DNA from: Chitinophagaceae bacterium 26-R-25
Lineage (GTDB): Bacteria; Bacteroidota; Bacteroidia; Chitinophagales; Chitinophagaceae
Direction: 5' to 3'
Length of the DNA stretch: 64,000 nt
Assembly (NCBI GenBank): GCA_029906195.1
Contig: JARWSJ010000001.1
Span: forward strand, 1,302,001-1,366,000
Numbering within the stretch: the first letter of the stretch is position 1; the number at the start of each line of letters is the position of its first letter. A model generated the notes under the pieces. That model saw only the letters and a program-made list of their open reading frames with translations, did not search any database and was not told the origin of the DNA. This document shows positions 45,556-55,471 of the stretch, one piece after another. The position numbers were made by a program, and so were the translations under genes.

Positions 45556-47136
45556 ATGAAACGACTCTTTCCAGTAATCTCGTGCATATTACTTCTCACT
45601 ACCATTAAGGCTCAACAAAACTATTTTAATCCCACCGTTAAAGTAAAGGACTACCTGGAACCGGCGATACCACACCCAACACAGGATGCTGAAATGAAAG
45701 CAAAACTGTCACGCCTTTCCAAAAAACCAAACATTCTGATTCTATTGATAGACGACATGGGATATGGCGACATTGGCGTGTTTGGTGGTGGCTACGCAAT
45801 TGGCGCACCAACACCTTACATGGACAAACTGGCGCATGAAGGTTTACAACTTACCTCAACTTATTCGCAGCCTACCTGCACGCCAACCCGTGCGGCATTG
45901 ATGACGGGCAGGATACCTGCACGCTCAGGTCTTACAAGGCCAACACTGACGGGCGAACATCCGAAAGTAAATCCCTGGGCATCTGAAAACACGGCGGCAA
46001 AAATCCTTTCACAAAGTGGTTATATAACCGCTATTTCGGGAAAATGGCACTTGGGTGAAACGGAGGGAAGCCTGCCCAATGATGTTGGATATGATGAGTG
46101 GTTGGGATTTTCTGGTGTGCAATCAGAATATGCGCAGTTTGTAAATGAATGGATATATCCCGACCTGATCAATAAACCTGACAGATATAATGCAATGAAA
46201 AAACTGGTAGAGCAAGCGGTGGTTACTGGTAAAAAAGGTGAGAAAAATAAAGTAGTACAGCCAATAGAAAATATCAATGACCTCGCAAAAGTTGACCAGA
46301 TATTTGCGAACTACAGTGAGGATTTCATCAAACGAGCTGTGAAAGACAACAAGCCTTTTTACCTGATACATTCTTTCTCAAAAGTGCATAACGACAACTA
46401 TGTTTCCGAAGGGTATAAAGGCAAAAGCCCCGCGGCATTTCCTTACAAAGATGCAGTGGTAGAAGTGGATGATATTGTGGGCAGATTGATTAAGCTATTA
46501 ACCGATCTGAAAATAGAGGAGAATACGCTTGTGTTCATCACATCAGATAACGGCCCTAATGAGGATGTGTGGCCCGACTGCGGCTATACTCCCTTTAGAG
46601 GAGGAAAAGGAACAACCTGGGAAGGAGGTGTAAGGGTTCCGGGAATTGCATATTGGAAAGGAATGATCAAACCCGGCAGGATCAGTGATGGTCTGTTTGA
46701 TCTTTGTGACTTGTTTAATACTTCTATATCGCTTGGAGGTGCGTATAGTAAAATACCCGCTGCCAATTATATTGATGGCGTTGACCAGTCCTCGTTCCTT
46801 TTGTCTGATACCGGAAAATCAAATAGAAATGCAGTGTTCATGTATTCTGAAACATCTTTAATGGCGGTGCGTTGGCAGGAATATAAAATGCACATCAAAG
46901 TGTTTAATACTTCCGCCACCAGAAAAAACATTGACCAGTCAGCGATTGAAGGCACTGGTATGAGTCCATGGGTATATAATCTTTACTCAGATCCGAAGGA
47001 ACAAATTAGTTCCGGACACAGATATTTCGAATGGGGCTTGCCTGGTATGCTGGGATTGGCCGGTGCTCACTTGGCAACGTATCAAAAATATCCGATGAAG
47101 GATATTGGCCTGAAAAAGCCGGGGTCGGATGATTAG
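45556..47136 (+). CDS. Secreted arylsulfatase-like S1 sulfatase
   Basis: A 526-residue sulfatase with a signal peptide (MKRLFPVISCILLLTTIKAQ). The metal-binding start is LILLIDDMGYGDIGVFGG. The formylglycine site is CTPTR (Cys108 to Arg112, within PTCTPTRAALMTGR), of the Cys type that needs a maturase. Later motifs are SGKWHLGETEGSLPNDVGYD, TSDNGPNEDVWPDCGYTPFR and GGKGTTWEGGVRVPGI. It looks like a different S1 subfamily from the one in the rhamnosidase island. It stands alone on the + strand, divergent from an AraC gene. Confidence 0.92.
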   Translation: MKRLFPVISCILLLTTIKAQQNYFNPTVKVKDYLEPAIPHPTQDAEMKAKLSRLSKKPNILILLIDDMGYGDIGVFGGGYAIGAPTPYMDKLAHEGLQLTSTYSQPTCTPTRAALMTGRIPARSGLTRPTLTGEHPKVNPWASENTAAKILSQSGYITAISGKWHLGETEGSLPNDVGYDEWLGFSGVQSEYAQFVNEWIYPDLINKPDRYNAMKKLVEQAVVTGKKGEKNKVVQPIENINDLAKVDQIFANYSEDFIKRAVKDNKPFYLIHSFSKVHNDNYVSEGYKGKSPAAFPYKDAVVEVDDIVGRLIKLLTDLKIEENTLVFITSDNGPNEDVWPDCGYTPFRGGKGTTWEGGVRVPGIAYWKGMIKPGRISDGLFDLCDLFNTSISLGGAYSKIPAANYIDGVDQSSFLLSDTGKSNRNAVFMYSETSLMAVRWQEYKMHIKVFNTSATRKNIDQSAIEGTGMSPWVYNLYSDPKEQISSGHRYFEWGLPGMLGLAGAHLATYQKYPMKDIGLKKPGSDD

Positions 47137-47245
47137 TGAAGACTGAAGAGGTCGCTGTGACTATTGAAAGCTAGATGAAAAATTGCGTAGTAATTTTTTA
47201 TAACAGTGATGCATATACGATTTAATGGTGTCTAAAATTTTATTC

Positions 47246-47290
47246 AAAAAAAGGGTCTTCAATTCAGTTGAAATAGAAGACCCTTTTTTA
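47246..47290. terminator. Bidirectional Rho-independent terminator
   Basis: AAAAAAAGGGTCTTC (47246-47260) pairs with GAAGACCCTTTTTTA (47276-47290). A strong GC stem with an A-run on one side and a T-run on the other can end transcription from both the sulfatase and the convergent gene at 47413. This is the clearest terminator in the window. Confidence 0.9.
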
Positions 47291-47412
47291 ATTGGTATGA
47301 CGGAAATAGATGACAATGCAGGATAGTTACCATTTCGCTCAATGTTTATCGAAGAATTAGGGTTAATTTACCCCCCACTACAGCCAATCTAATTGAAACT
47401 TTATAAATGTCT

Positions 47413-48099
47413 TTACTTCCAACCAAGCGCTGCATCTCTTGTCAAACTTTCCTGATCTAAAAAATGGTCGGCAATGAAAGTGTCCTGTATAATTTTAACA
47501 ATTTCATTTCTGTTCATTGTCCCACGTTGTCTTCGTGCAGATAGATAATGCTCTCTTGTAATTTTTTCGGTCAACTCTTTAACTGTTGAAACGTTTAGCT
47601 CTTTCGAAAACTTACTTGCAATCCAACTAAACAAGGTGAAAAGTATCAATCCTGAAACGGCGTACAGCCAGCTAAAAAAGAAAGCGACTAATGAGCCTAC
47701 AAAACCGGCGACAATTACCAAAAACAGCCATGCCTTCATTGTCAAAATATTCACCGGAAAACCCAACGCCTGTTGAAAATGCGCTACGTTTTTTTTTCGA
47801 TTTAAACGGGGAAAAACATTTTCAAGACTTGTTCCCAATTCGATGTTTGTTGCATCAAAAGTTTGCGTCAGGCAGATTGCATTCCGCACTTTATAGAATG
47901 CCTGCTGTGCTGTACAATCATCAGTGTGGATAAGATTTAACCGGCCTTCAATAATATCGCAGATATCACCAAAAGTTTTTGCGTCCTTGAAGGAACTGTC
48001 CGCAAACTTTAACCCAAATGACTTTTCAAGTTTGAGTAAAGTATCTTCAAAATCCTCAGGATCAATGTTGTCAAGTTTTATGTCGTTAAAAACTGTCAT
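47413..48099 (-). CDS. Hypothetical membrane protein with acyl-carrier-like N-terminus
   Basis: A 228-residue protein of unknown function. The N-terminal ~90 residues (IDPEDFEDTLLKLEKSFGLK, FGDICDIIEGRL) resemble the helical pattern of acyl-carrier proteins but lack a clear DSL phosphopantetheine Ser. Two transmembrane helices follow at about 120-165 (LFLVIVAGFVGSLVAFFFSW, AVSGLILFTLFSW). A charged cytoplasmic tail ends the protein (LTEKITREHY, EIVKIIQDTFI). No neighbouring gene indicates its role. Confidence 0.65.
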   Translation of the reverse strand: MTVFNDIKLDNIDPEDFEDTLLKLEKSFGLKFADSSFKDAKTFGDICDIIEGRLNLIHTDDCTAQQAFYKVRNAICLTQTFDATNIELGTSLENVFPRLNRKKNVAHFQQALGFPVNILTMKAWLFLVIVAGFVGSLVAFFFSWLYAVSGLILFTLFSWIASKFSKELNVSTVKELTEKITREHYLSARRQRGTMNRNEIVKIIQDTFIADHFLDQESLTRDAALGWK

Positions 48100-48250
48100 T
48101 TTAAATTGTTAGAATGAATCTTGTGTCCTGGTTGCCTGCATTGTGCGTTTCATTATTGGCTTTTTGCATGGGTGATATTTGCAGGGAAAAATTAAAGGGT
48201 TTGGGTGGTTAAAAAGTGAACATACTAATTATTCGGCAAAAAATATAAAC

Positions 48251-48314
48251 AAGGCTTCGACAAGCTCAGCCTGACAGCGAAAGCGGAGTGTCAGGCTGAG
48301 CCTGTCGAAGCCTT
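48251..48314. repeat. Long perfect-type hairpin repeat
   Basis: AAGGCTTCGACAAGCTCAGC (from 48251) pairs with GCTGAGCCTGTCGAAGCCTT (ending 48314); one base pair differs and the loop is 12 bp. Similar GGCTTCGACAGGCTCAGCC palindromes occur widely in bacterial genomes as dispersed repeats. Confidence 0.75.
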
Positions 48315-48381
48315 TCTGCTGAGGAAACGGCTTTGATAGCTGAATCGTACCTTTCTTTTGTTGTAAATTACCCGCAGGGAG

Positions 48382-48409
48382 TTGCAGGTTATTTTTTCCC
48401 CTATATTTA
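48382..48409 (+). promoter_or_regulatory. Promoter for the sigma/FecR/SusCD operon
   Basis: TTG at 48382-48384 and TATATTTA at 48402-48409 are 17 bp apart, in a near match to the Bacteroidota -33/-7 pattern (one mismatch in the -7 box). They place the start of RNA near 48415, just before the GTG/TTG start codons at 48430/48433. Confidence 0.45.
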
Positions 48410-48432
48410 CGGTTTCCCATTTGGTTAAGGTG

Positions 48433-49035
48433 TTGCCGACTGATAATTTACATAACGAAGACGAACTGCTTAAACGAACTGCTGAAGGCGACGAACGCGC
48501 CTTTGCATCACTATTTCATGCCTATCATCAATCGCTGGGTTCATATATATTCAAGCTAACAGATTCGCGGGCCGTTGCGGAAGAAATTGTTCAGGAAGCA
48601 TTTATAAAGGCCTGGCAAAATAGGTCCGCATTAGCAAACATCACGAATTTTAAGTCATGGCTCTTTACAGTTTCCAGGAACCGCGCTTTGAATGCCATGC
48701 GGGATCATTCCCGGAAGCTTTTGAAACACAACGAATGGCTAAAACAACAGGACCAGGCTTCCGAGATGGAAAATAACACGGATGTTACTTATCTAAACAA
48801 AATAATAGCGGAAGCCATAGCCGGATTGCCTGCACAACAACAAAGAGCCTATTTATTGAGCCGTGAAAATGCGATGACACACGCCCAGATCGCTGCAGAA
48901 ATGCAGATCTCTCCCAATACAGTAAAGCGCCATATCTCCATTGCGCTGCAAACCATTACCAATTATTTACGGACTCATTATCCGGATCTGCTGGTGGTTT
49001 TTGGGGTCATTTTTGGCGTCTACAAATCAGCCTGA
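48433..49035 (+). CDS. ECF RNA polymerase sigma factor
   Basis: A 200-residue sigma factor that directs transcription of its operon under FecR control. Region 2 is seen in RTAEGDERAFASLFHAYHQS, SRAVAEEIVQEAFIKAWQNR and FKSWLFTVSRNRALN. Region 4 is in LPAQQQRAYLLSRENAMTHA and MQISPNTVKRHISIALQ. The TTG start at 48433 gives MPTDNLHNEDELL, a common start for this family. The longest frame would begin within the -33 box, so it is rejected; GTG 48430 is also possible. Confidence 0.92.
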   Translation: MPTDNLHNEDELLKRTAEGDERAFASLFHAYHQSLGSYIFKLTDSRAVAEEIVQEAFIKAWQNRSALANITNFKSWLFTVSRNRALNAMRDHSRKLLKHNEWLKQQDQASEMENNTDVTYLNKIIAEAIAGLPAQQQRAYLLSRENAMTHAQIAAEMQISPNTVKRHISIALQTITNYLRTHYPDLLVVFGVIFGVYKSA

Positions 49036-49100
49036 AAAAAAGTAATAAAAATTTCATTTTTCATTGATCCTGTCTACAAGATGTGGTGTCTTACAGGAGA

Positions 49101-49148
49101 GACAAGGCACTGCCTTGTCTGTACGGGGCGCAAAATATTAATTGCGCC
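49101..49148. repeat. Two adjacent hairpin repeats before FecR
   Basis: GACAAGGCA (49101-49109) pairs with TGCCTTGTC (49111-49119). Next, GGCGCAA (49127-49133) pairs with TTGCGCC (49142-49148). They lie in the sigma-FecR gap and overlap the start of the longest frame, supporting the later FecR start. Confidence 0.6.
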
Positions 49149-49170
49149 GGCAATAAATCGAATCAATTTT

Positions 49171-50355
49171 ATGAAAGAGGATAGATTGTCATATTTATTT
49201 TATCGCGTAATAGATGGCACCGCCAGTCAATCTGAAAAATTGGAATTGGCCGAACTTTCCGTTCAACCCGAGCATGAACAAAGATTAACAGAGTTGTTGG
49301 GTGAAGGCTGGGATACATTTATTTCCAGGGAAGATGTATTTAGTGAAGGAGAGAGCACCAACATACTGAACAAAGCAATTGAATCACATAGGGAATCCGC
49401 TGAAGTCCTACCAATAACCCGCAAGTCGAAACATCAACTTTCCTGGGTTAAATATGCGGCAGCTATTATCCTTATTTGTGGAGTAAGCGCCTATTGGTGG
49501 ATAGCTAACCGAAATATTAAAAACAATATTGCTGACAATCACAGTGAGGCGATAGCTCAAATAAAGCCGGGAGGGGATAAAGCTATCCTGACATTGGCAG
49601 ATGGCCGAACAATTAATTTGGATAGCGCAGCAAATGGCAATCTTGCAAGTCAGGCAGGTGTACAAATTCGCAAGCTGGCAAGCGGGCAGATTGCTTACGA
49701 AATTTCAAGTGCACACAATGAGAAAGTGGTTTGGAACACGATCAGCACACCCAAGGGCGGACAATATCAATTGACATTGCCAGATGGCACAAAAGTATGG
49801 CTCAATGCCGCTTCTTCATTGCGGTTTCCCACTGCATTTACTGGTAAGGAGCGAAGGGTAGAGATAACCGGAGAAGGATATTTTGAAGTAGAACATAACG
49901 CTGAAAAACCTTTTTACGTGAGTGTCGGAAAAACAGACGTAAAAGTATTGGGCACTCATTTCAACGTGATGGCTTACGACGATGAAGAAGCAAAACAGAT
50001 TACGTTATTGGAGGGAAGTGTTCTTGTGAGCCAGGCTTCCGATAATGCTAAGTTAATACCGGGGCAACAAGCCAGGGTAGCAGCAAATATCAATGTTACA
50101 GACAATGTGGATCTGGAACAAGTGATTGCATGGAAAAATGGGGCCTTTGTTTTTGGAGACTCGATGAGTGTGGAAGAAGTGATGCGCCAGATAGCCCGTT
50201 GGTATGATGTGGATGTTGTTTTCCGCCATAAAATCAATGGTCACATTGGCGGTTCCGTTTCAAGAAACGCGAACATATCAGACGTGTTAAAGATACTGGA
50301 GCTGACGGGCGCAGTGAAGTTTGAAATTGCGGGAAGAAAAGTGATCGTGCAATAG
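49171..50355 (+). CDS. FecR-family anti-sigma factor
   Basis: An inner-membrane anti-sigma protein of 394 residues, starting at the ATG at 49171 (MKEDRLSYLFYRVIDGTASQ); the earlier in-frame codons lie in a repeat. A single transmembrane helix (YAAAIILICGVSAYWWIA, about 89-106) separates the cytoplasmic sigma-binding part from the periplasmic FecR domain (LPDGTKVWLNAASSLRFP, ITGEGYFEVEH, LGTHFNVMAYDDEE, LLEGSVLVS). A DUF4974-like end follows (WKNGAFVFGDSMSVEEVMRQ). Its partner sigma is just upstream and the STN-type SusC is downstream. Confidence 0.93.
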   Translation: MKEDRLSYLFYRVIDGTASQSEKLELAELSVQPEHEQRLTELLGEGWDTFISREDVFSEGESTNILNKAIESHRESAEVLPITRKSKHQLSWVKYAAAIILICGVSAYWWIANRNIKNNIADNHSEAIAQIKPGGDKAILTLADGRTINLDSAANGNLASQAGVQIRKLASGQIAYEISSAHNEKVVWNTISTPKGGQYQLTLPDGTKVWLNAASSLRFPTAFTGKERRVEITGEGYFEVEHNAEKPFYVSVGKTDVKVLGTHFNVMAYDDEEAKQITLLEGSVLVSQASDNAKLIPGQQARVAANINVTDNVDLEQVIAWKNGAFVFGDSMSVEEVMRQIARWYDVDVVFRHKINGHIGGSVSRNANISDVLKILELTGAVKFEIAGRKVIVQ

Positions 50356-50460
50356 CAAGGAAATGTGCGATCGATTAACTAAAAACTACTAACGCTTATA
50401 TTATCATCAACTAAACACAAAAGGCATGAGAAGTACTTAAAACTACTATCCGGGGACGCC

Positions 50461-50572
50461 CAAGAAAAAAGCCAGAAGTGGTTGCAACACTTCCGGCAGG
50501 CGCTTAGGCTGACCCCATAATTTTCAATCGCGCAGACTGCTTATTATTCATCAACCCAAACAAAACAAAGTT
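50461..50572 (+). promoter_or_regulatory. Structured leader between FecR and SusC
   Basis: An A-rich tract (AAGAAAAAA) precedes a hairpin, GCCAGAAGTG (50471-50480) with CACTTCCGGC (50488-50497), one mismatch and a 7-nt loop. The block GCAGACTGCTTATTATTCAT (from 50532) and then AACAAAGTTATG at the start match the layout at 1457-1575, although the stem sequences differ. The full FecR-SusC gap is 217 bp. A regulatory RNA role is inferred. Confidence 0.55.
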
Positions 50573-53500
50573 ATGTTATTAAAATTTCTTTGTGGTGGCT
50601 CTTTTATGCCTGCTCTTAAAGAGAAGGATTACGGGAGACGCCTCTGCTCAACCAAAACGCTGCTGATTATGAAATTTACAGCCATTCTTATGGTCGTGTT
50701 CACTTTTGCTGCTTCAGCACACAGCTATTCCCAGATTACTATTTCGGCAAAAAACAAAAGCCTGTCCGCCGTTTTCAAATCCATTAAACAGCAGAGCGGA
50801 TATGATTTTGTTTACGCAGTGGAGTTACTGGAAAAGGCGGGAAAAGTTTCTGTGGACCTTCGCAATGTAGGACTACAAAATGCACTGGAAGCATGTCTGA
50901 AGGACAAGGACCTGACTTACACCATTGTTGGAAAAACAGTGGTAATTAAAGCCAGCGCGAGACTTGCAATACCGATCCCTGAACCATCACTGCCACCTAC
51001 CATTGATGTGCAGGGACGAATCGTTTCAGAATCGGGAGAACCTGTAGCAGGCGCTTCTATAAAAATAAAAGGTACCAATCTCGGCGCATCCGCAGATAAG
51101 AATGGTCTGTTTCAAATAAAGGGTGTACGTGAGGATGCCGTGCTTATTGTGTCAGGTGCCAATATAGAAACCATTGAACTGAAAGCTAACCAGTCGTCGC
51201 TTTTGAAAGACGGCATGCTGACGATAAGGACGAGACTAAAAGTTAATAGTCTCGATGAAACAGTTGTCATCGCCTATGGCACCACTACCCGCAGGTTGAC
51301 CACCGGATCTATCAGCAAAGTGAAAGGTGAAGATATACGCAAGCATCCGGTAGATAACCCGTTTTTGGCATTAAGCGGCAAAGTGCCCGGCATGCAAATT
51401 GCCCAGACCTCGGGTGTTGCAGGTTCACCGGTAAGCATTTATGTGCGTGGCAAAAGCTCACTGGGAGCGGGCTCCGAGCCATTATATGTGATTGACGGGG
51501 TGCCATTTGCGCATACTGTCGGTAATGTTACATTTTCAAGCGGCGTATCTGCCCAAACGCTCGGCGGGTTAAGCAACGCTACTGCCGGTAGCAGTCCTTT
51601 TGTCAATCTGAATCCTTCAGATATTGAAAGCATAGAAGTTTTAAAAGATGCAGATGCCACAGCTATCTATGGTTCAAGAGGCGCGAACGGTGTTATCCTG
51701 ATTACGACAAGAAAAGCAAAAGCAGGCAAAACAGCTGTAGATCTTAATTTCTATACAGGCTGGGGGCGTCCTACAAAACTGCCGCAAATGATGAACACGC
51801 AGCAGTATACTACCATGCGTAGAGAAGCTTTCAAGAATGACTCCATTGCTCCCAATACTACCAATGCTACTGACTTGATGATATGGGACACTACGCGCAA
51901 TACCGATTGGAAAGATTTACTGTTGGGGCAAACTGCACGCAACTATGATGGCCAGGTACGCGTATCTGGTGGCAATCAGCAAACGCAGGTTTCGCTGGCC
52001 ACCGGTTATCATCGTGAGACGCCTGTGTACTACGGCAACATGCACGACGACAGAATTAACATGCATTCCAGCTTTGCGCACCACACACTGGACAATAAAT
52101 TTTCAATTGCCTTCAACGCCAGCTATAGTTCGGATAAAAACAATCTGAGCACCATTGACCTGATGCAGTTGCTTACTACGATTCCAAATGCGCCTTATCC
52201 ACTAGATGCAAATGGCAACCTGGTTTGGAGCGATAAAGGCGTGAATTTTTCAAATCCTCTGGCGTATACTAAAAAGCAATACATCGGGCTTACCGATAAC
52301 ATGCTAAGTAGTTTGAACATGAGTTATACTGTCGCCAAGGGACTTCGCGTAAAACTGGATGGCGGCTTCAATGTTGTAAGACTTGATCAAACAGCAACAA
52401 ACCCTATTGCTTCGCAAAGCCCTGCCAGCGCGACTTTGATTAGTTCTGCAGATTTCTATAAACAAACACAAAAGAACTGGATCCTCGAACCGCAAATGGA
52501 TTATACTACAAAAATAAGCAAAGGTCAGCTGCAGGTATTGGTGGGTGGAAGTTTCCAGGAACAGTTGAGTACAGGTGAGAAGGTGAGTGCAAGTGGCTAT
52601 ACCAACGATGCGTTGTTGTTAACACCAGGCCCAGCCTCCACAAAAAGCGTTACTAGTAGCTATTCTAAATACCGTTATGATGCATTCTTTGGACGTATAA
52701 GCTACAACTGGGATACAAGGTATCTCATAAACCTTTCCGGACGCCGCGACGGTTCAAGCCGCTTTGGCCCCGGCAAACAGTTTGGAAACTTCGGAGCAAT
52801 CGGAGCGGGATGGATATTCTCGAATGAAAATTTCATGAAATCTTTCTCAGCACTTAGCTATGGTAAGTTAAGAGGAAGCATCGGAGTTACCGGCAACGAC
52901 CGCATCGGTAACTATCAATATATTTCTCAATGGCTTTCTACTTCTTCAGGAGTGCCTTACCAGGGCAGTAGCGGTATATATCCATATAACCTCGACAATC
53001 CAGACTTTGCCTGGGAGCGAAACCGTAAGATGGAAGCTGGTCTCGAGCTTGGATTCTTTAAAGACCGCATTGACTTTACCGCTGACTACTATCTAAACCG
53101 TACAGACAATCAACTGGTAGGATTACCTCTGCCAAGCCAGGTTGGATTTACGAGCGTGAATGCAAACAGAGATGCGATCTTGCAAAACTCAGGATGGGAA
53201 TTTGCGTTGAATTCTACCATCATTAAAACAAAGGATTTCAGCTGGAGGTCTTCATTCAATATTTCGATTCCACGCAATAAACTGATAGCGTATCCTGATC
53301 TGGAAAATACTTCCTATGCTACGATATGGTCGATCGGACAACCGGTGACTATCCAAAAATATGTGAAGTATCTCGGCGTAGATCCAACAACTGGTATTTA
53401 TCAATTGAACGGAATCAACCTTGCAAAAGATAAGATAGTAACAAAAAATCTGGCACCGATGTACTACGGTGGATTTCAAAACACATTGGCTTACAAAGGC

Positions 53501-53929
53501 TGGACACTGGATTTTTCTTTCTACTACGTAAAACAATCAGGAAAGGCCAATTTCCTTTTCCAGGCTCCGGGTACAAGAGCGAATCAGCCAGAGGCAGTGC
53601 TTGACCGCTGGCAGGCAAAAGGTGATATTACCAACGTACAACGATTCACCACGACCGGTGCTGCGGCTACCCAGTACAGTTATTGGGCCAATTACTCAGA
53701 CGCAGTAATTACCAATACTTCTTTTATCCGCTTAAAAAATGTGTCCCTTGCGTACCAGCTTGACAAGAAGATTGCTCAAAAAATTAAAGCCGATAATGTT
53801 CGTCTGTTTTTCCAGGGTGAGAACCTGCTCACATTTACACACTACAAAATTGGTGATCCGGAAATAATGTCTTTTAGCACAATGCCTCCACTTAGAATGA
53901 TGACCGTGGGACTGCAGGTTGTTTTTTGA
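50573..53929 (+). CDS. SusC/RagA TonB-dependent receptor with STN domain
   Basis: Outer-membrane transporter of 1118 residues. A long N-terminal extension (about 32 residues, MLLKFLCGGSFMPALKE...) precedes the signal peptide (MKFTAILMVVFTFAASAHSY). Then come STN (about 55-125; LSAVFKSIKQQSGYDFVYAV), a regulatory beta domain (IDVQGRIVSESGEPVAGASI) and the plug (VVIAYGTTTRRLTTGSISKV, EPLYVIDGVPFAHTV, SIEVLKDADATAIYGSRGAN). The plug has VVIAYGT where the usual motif is VVVGYGT. The barrel ends LRMMTVGLQVVF. It belongs to the sigma/FecR-controlled operon. Confidence 0.95.
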   Translation: MLLKFLCGGSFMPALKEKDYGRRLCSTKTLLIMKFTAILMVVFTFAASAHSYSQITISAKNKSLSAVFKSIKQQSGYDFVYAVELLEKAGKVSVDLRNVGLQNALEACLKDKDLTYTIVGKTVVIKASARLAIPIPEPSLPPTIDVQGRIVSESGEPVAGASIKIKGTNLGASADKNGLFQIKGVREDAVLIVSGANIETIELKANQSSLLKDGMLTIRTRLKVNSLDETVVIAYGTTTRRLTTGSISKVKGEDIRKHPVDNPFLALSGKVPGMQIAQTSGVAGSPVSIYVRGKSSLGAGSEPLYVIDGVPFAHTVGNVTFSSGVSAQTLGGLSNATAGSSPFVNLNPSDIESIEVLKDADATAIYGSRGANGVILITTRKAKAGKTAVDLNFYTGWGRPTKLPQMMNTQQYTTMRREAFKNDSIAPNTTNATDLMIWDTTRNTDWKDLLLGQTARNYDGQVRVSGGNQQTQVSLATGYHRETPVYYGNMHDDRINMHSSFAHHTLDNKFSIAFNASYSSDKNNLSTIDLMQLLTTIPNAPYPLDANGNLVWSDKGVNFSNPLAYTKKQYIGLTDNMLSSLNMSYTVAKGLRVKLDGGFNVVRLDQTATNPIASQSPASATLISSADFYKQTQKNWILEPQMDYTTKISKGQLQVLVGGSFQEQLSTGEKVSASGYTNDALLLTPGPASTKSVTSSYSKYRYDAFFGRISYNWDTRYLINLSGRRDGSSRFGPGKQFGNFGAIGAGWIFSNENFMKSFSALSYGKLRGSIGVTGNDRIGNYQYISQWLSTSSGVPYQGSSGIYPYNLDNPDFAWERNRKMEAGLELGFFKDRIDFTADYYLNRTDNQLVGLPLPSQVGFTSVNANRDAILQNSGWEFALNSTIIKTKDFSWRSSFNISIPRNKLIAYPDLENTSYATIWSIGQPVTIQKYVKYLGVDPTTGIYQLNGINLAKDKIVTKNLAPMYYGGFQNTLAYKGWTLDFSFYYVKQSGKANFLFQAPGTRANQPEAVLDRWQAKGDITNVQRFTTTGAAATQYSYWANYSDAVITNTSFIRLKNVSLAYQLDKKIAQKIKADNVRLFFQGENLLTFTHYKIGDPEIMSFSTMPPLRMMTVGLQVVF

Positions 53930-53949
53930 TCACTACAAAAATCATTAAA

Positions 53950-55389
53950 ATGAAAAGTACAAAAATTACAATACTACATATGGTTGGGCAATCCGGCAGG
54001 CTGATAGCAGCGGCGTGTTTGATCTGCATGATATTATCGTCTTCCTGCAAAAAATTTGTGACGGTTGCGAATCCGCCCGATGTTCTTACCAGTGACAAAA
54101 TATTTGTGGATGATAAAACAGCAACTGCTGCCATGCTTTCCATTTACATTGACATGATGAATGATCAGTTTGGCAGCAATGGTTCCTTCGTATGTTTTTC
54201 TCTAACCGCATTGGGTGGTATGTCCGCAAATGAAATGATCTGGACACAAAGCAATACGACAGCGCCTACATACCAGGAGTTTACTGATCATGCATTAACG
54301 CCTCCAAATACTTATGTAGCGGCATTTTGGAAAGATGGTTACAAATATATCTATCGCACCAACGCTATCATAAATGGCCTGCCAACTTCAACAGGAATGA
54401 CAACTGCAACAAAAAACCAGCTTGCAGGCGAAGCTAAATTCATGCGCGCTTTCTGTTATTTCTATCTCGTGAATTTGTTTGGAGATGTTCCATTGATATT
54501 GAATACGAACTACCAGGAAAACATGCTGGTACCTAGAACGCCGGCTGCTGATGTATGGAAACAGATCGTCGCAGATTTGAAAGATGCCAAGGGACTTTTA
54601 CAAGAAGCTTATCCCACAACGGAGAGACTTCGTCCGAATCGCTGGACAGCAAGCGCTTTGCTGGCTCGCTCTTATTTGTATACTGGTCAATGGGCAGATG
54701 CCGAATCAGAGGCTGATGCAATCATTGCTTCCGGGGCTTATGGATCTGCACTGCCAGCACTGGACAAAGTTTTCAAAAAAGATAGTCCTGAAACTATCTG
54801 GCAATTGCAACCTGTTCGTTCCAATGTAAACACGCTTGAAGGTGCTACGTTTCTTGTAACGGGTACCACTCAGCCAAATTACCAATTAACACAGCAACTG
54901 ATAAATGCATTTGAACCGACTGACAATCGCAAAACAAAGTGGATCGGATTTAGCAATCCTGCATATCCTACATGGGCTTTTCCAGCTAAGTATAAAGCAG
55001 GAGCGGGCGCGGTTACTGAATACTACGTTGTCTTCAGGCTCACCGAGCAATATATGATACGCTCAGAAGCAAGAGCCCGCCAGGGTGGAAGCAAATTGCA
55101 GTCTGCTATTGATGATTTGAACGCCGTTCGCACCCGTGCAGGACTACTTTCTTCCACTGCAACAGATCAGGCTTCATTAATCCTCGCGCTTGAAAAAGAA
55201 AGACAGGTTGAATTCTTTGCAGAATGGGGACATCGCTGGTTGGACCTGAAAAGAACAAACAGGGCAGAAGCAGTGTTAGGACCTCTTGCTCCTAACAAAA
55301 CATGGAAGCCTGGCAGCGAGTTATATCCAGTGCCGGATATAGAGCTCAACAGCAATCCAAAACTGGTGCAGAATGGCGCTTATCTTTAG
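53950..55389 (+). CDS. SusD/RagB-family outer-membrane lipoprotein
   Basis: A 479-residue binding partner of the upstream SusC (20-bp gap). The ATG at 53950 is used; an earlier TTG at 53926 overlaps the SusC stop and gives no better signal. Lipobox ILSSSCKKF, then NPPDVLTSDKIFVDDKTATA at the N-terminus, AKFMRAFCYFYLVNLFGDVP in the TPR part and LEKERQVEFFAEWGHRWLDL near the end. A half-arm of the AAAAGT-type repeat follows the stop. Confidence 0.94.
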   Translation: MKSTKITILHMVGQSGRLIAAACLICMILSSSCKKFVTVANPPDVLTSDKIFVDDKTATAAMLSIYIDMMNDQFGSNGSFVCFSLTALGGMSANEMIWTQSNTTAPTYQEFTDHALTPPNTYVAAFWKDGYKYIYRTNAIINGLPTSTGMTTATKNQLAGEAKFMRAFCYFYLVNLFGDVPLILNTNYQENMLVPRTPAADVWKQIVADLKDAKGLLQEAYPTTERLRPNRWTASALLARSYLYTGQWADAESEADAIIASGAYGSALPALDKVFKKDSPETIWQLQPVRSNVNTLEGATFLVTGTTQPNYQLTQQLINAFEPTDNRKTKWIGFSNPAYPTWAFPAKYKAGAGAVTEYYVVFRLTEQYMIRSEARARQGGSKLQSAIDDLNAVRTRAGLLSSTATDQASLILALEKERQVEFFAEWGHRWLDLKRTNRAEAVLGPLAPNKTWKPGSELYPVPDIELNSNPKLVQNGAYL

Positions 55390-55471
55390 TGCTAAGTCAA
55401 AAGTGAAAAGTAAAAAGTAAAAAATGATGCCACAGACATCTATCATACAGACTTATTAATCAGAAAATTTT

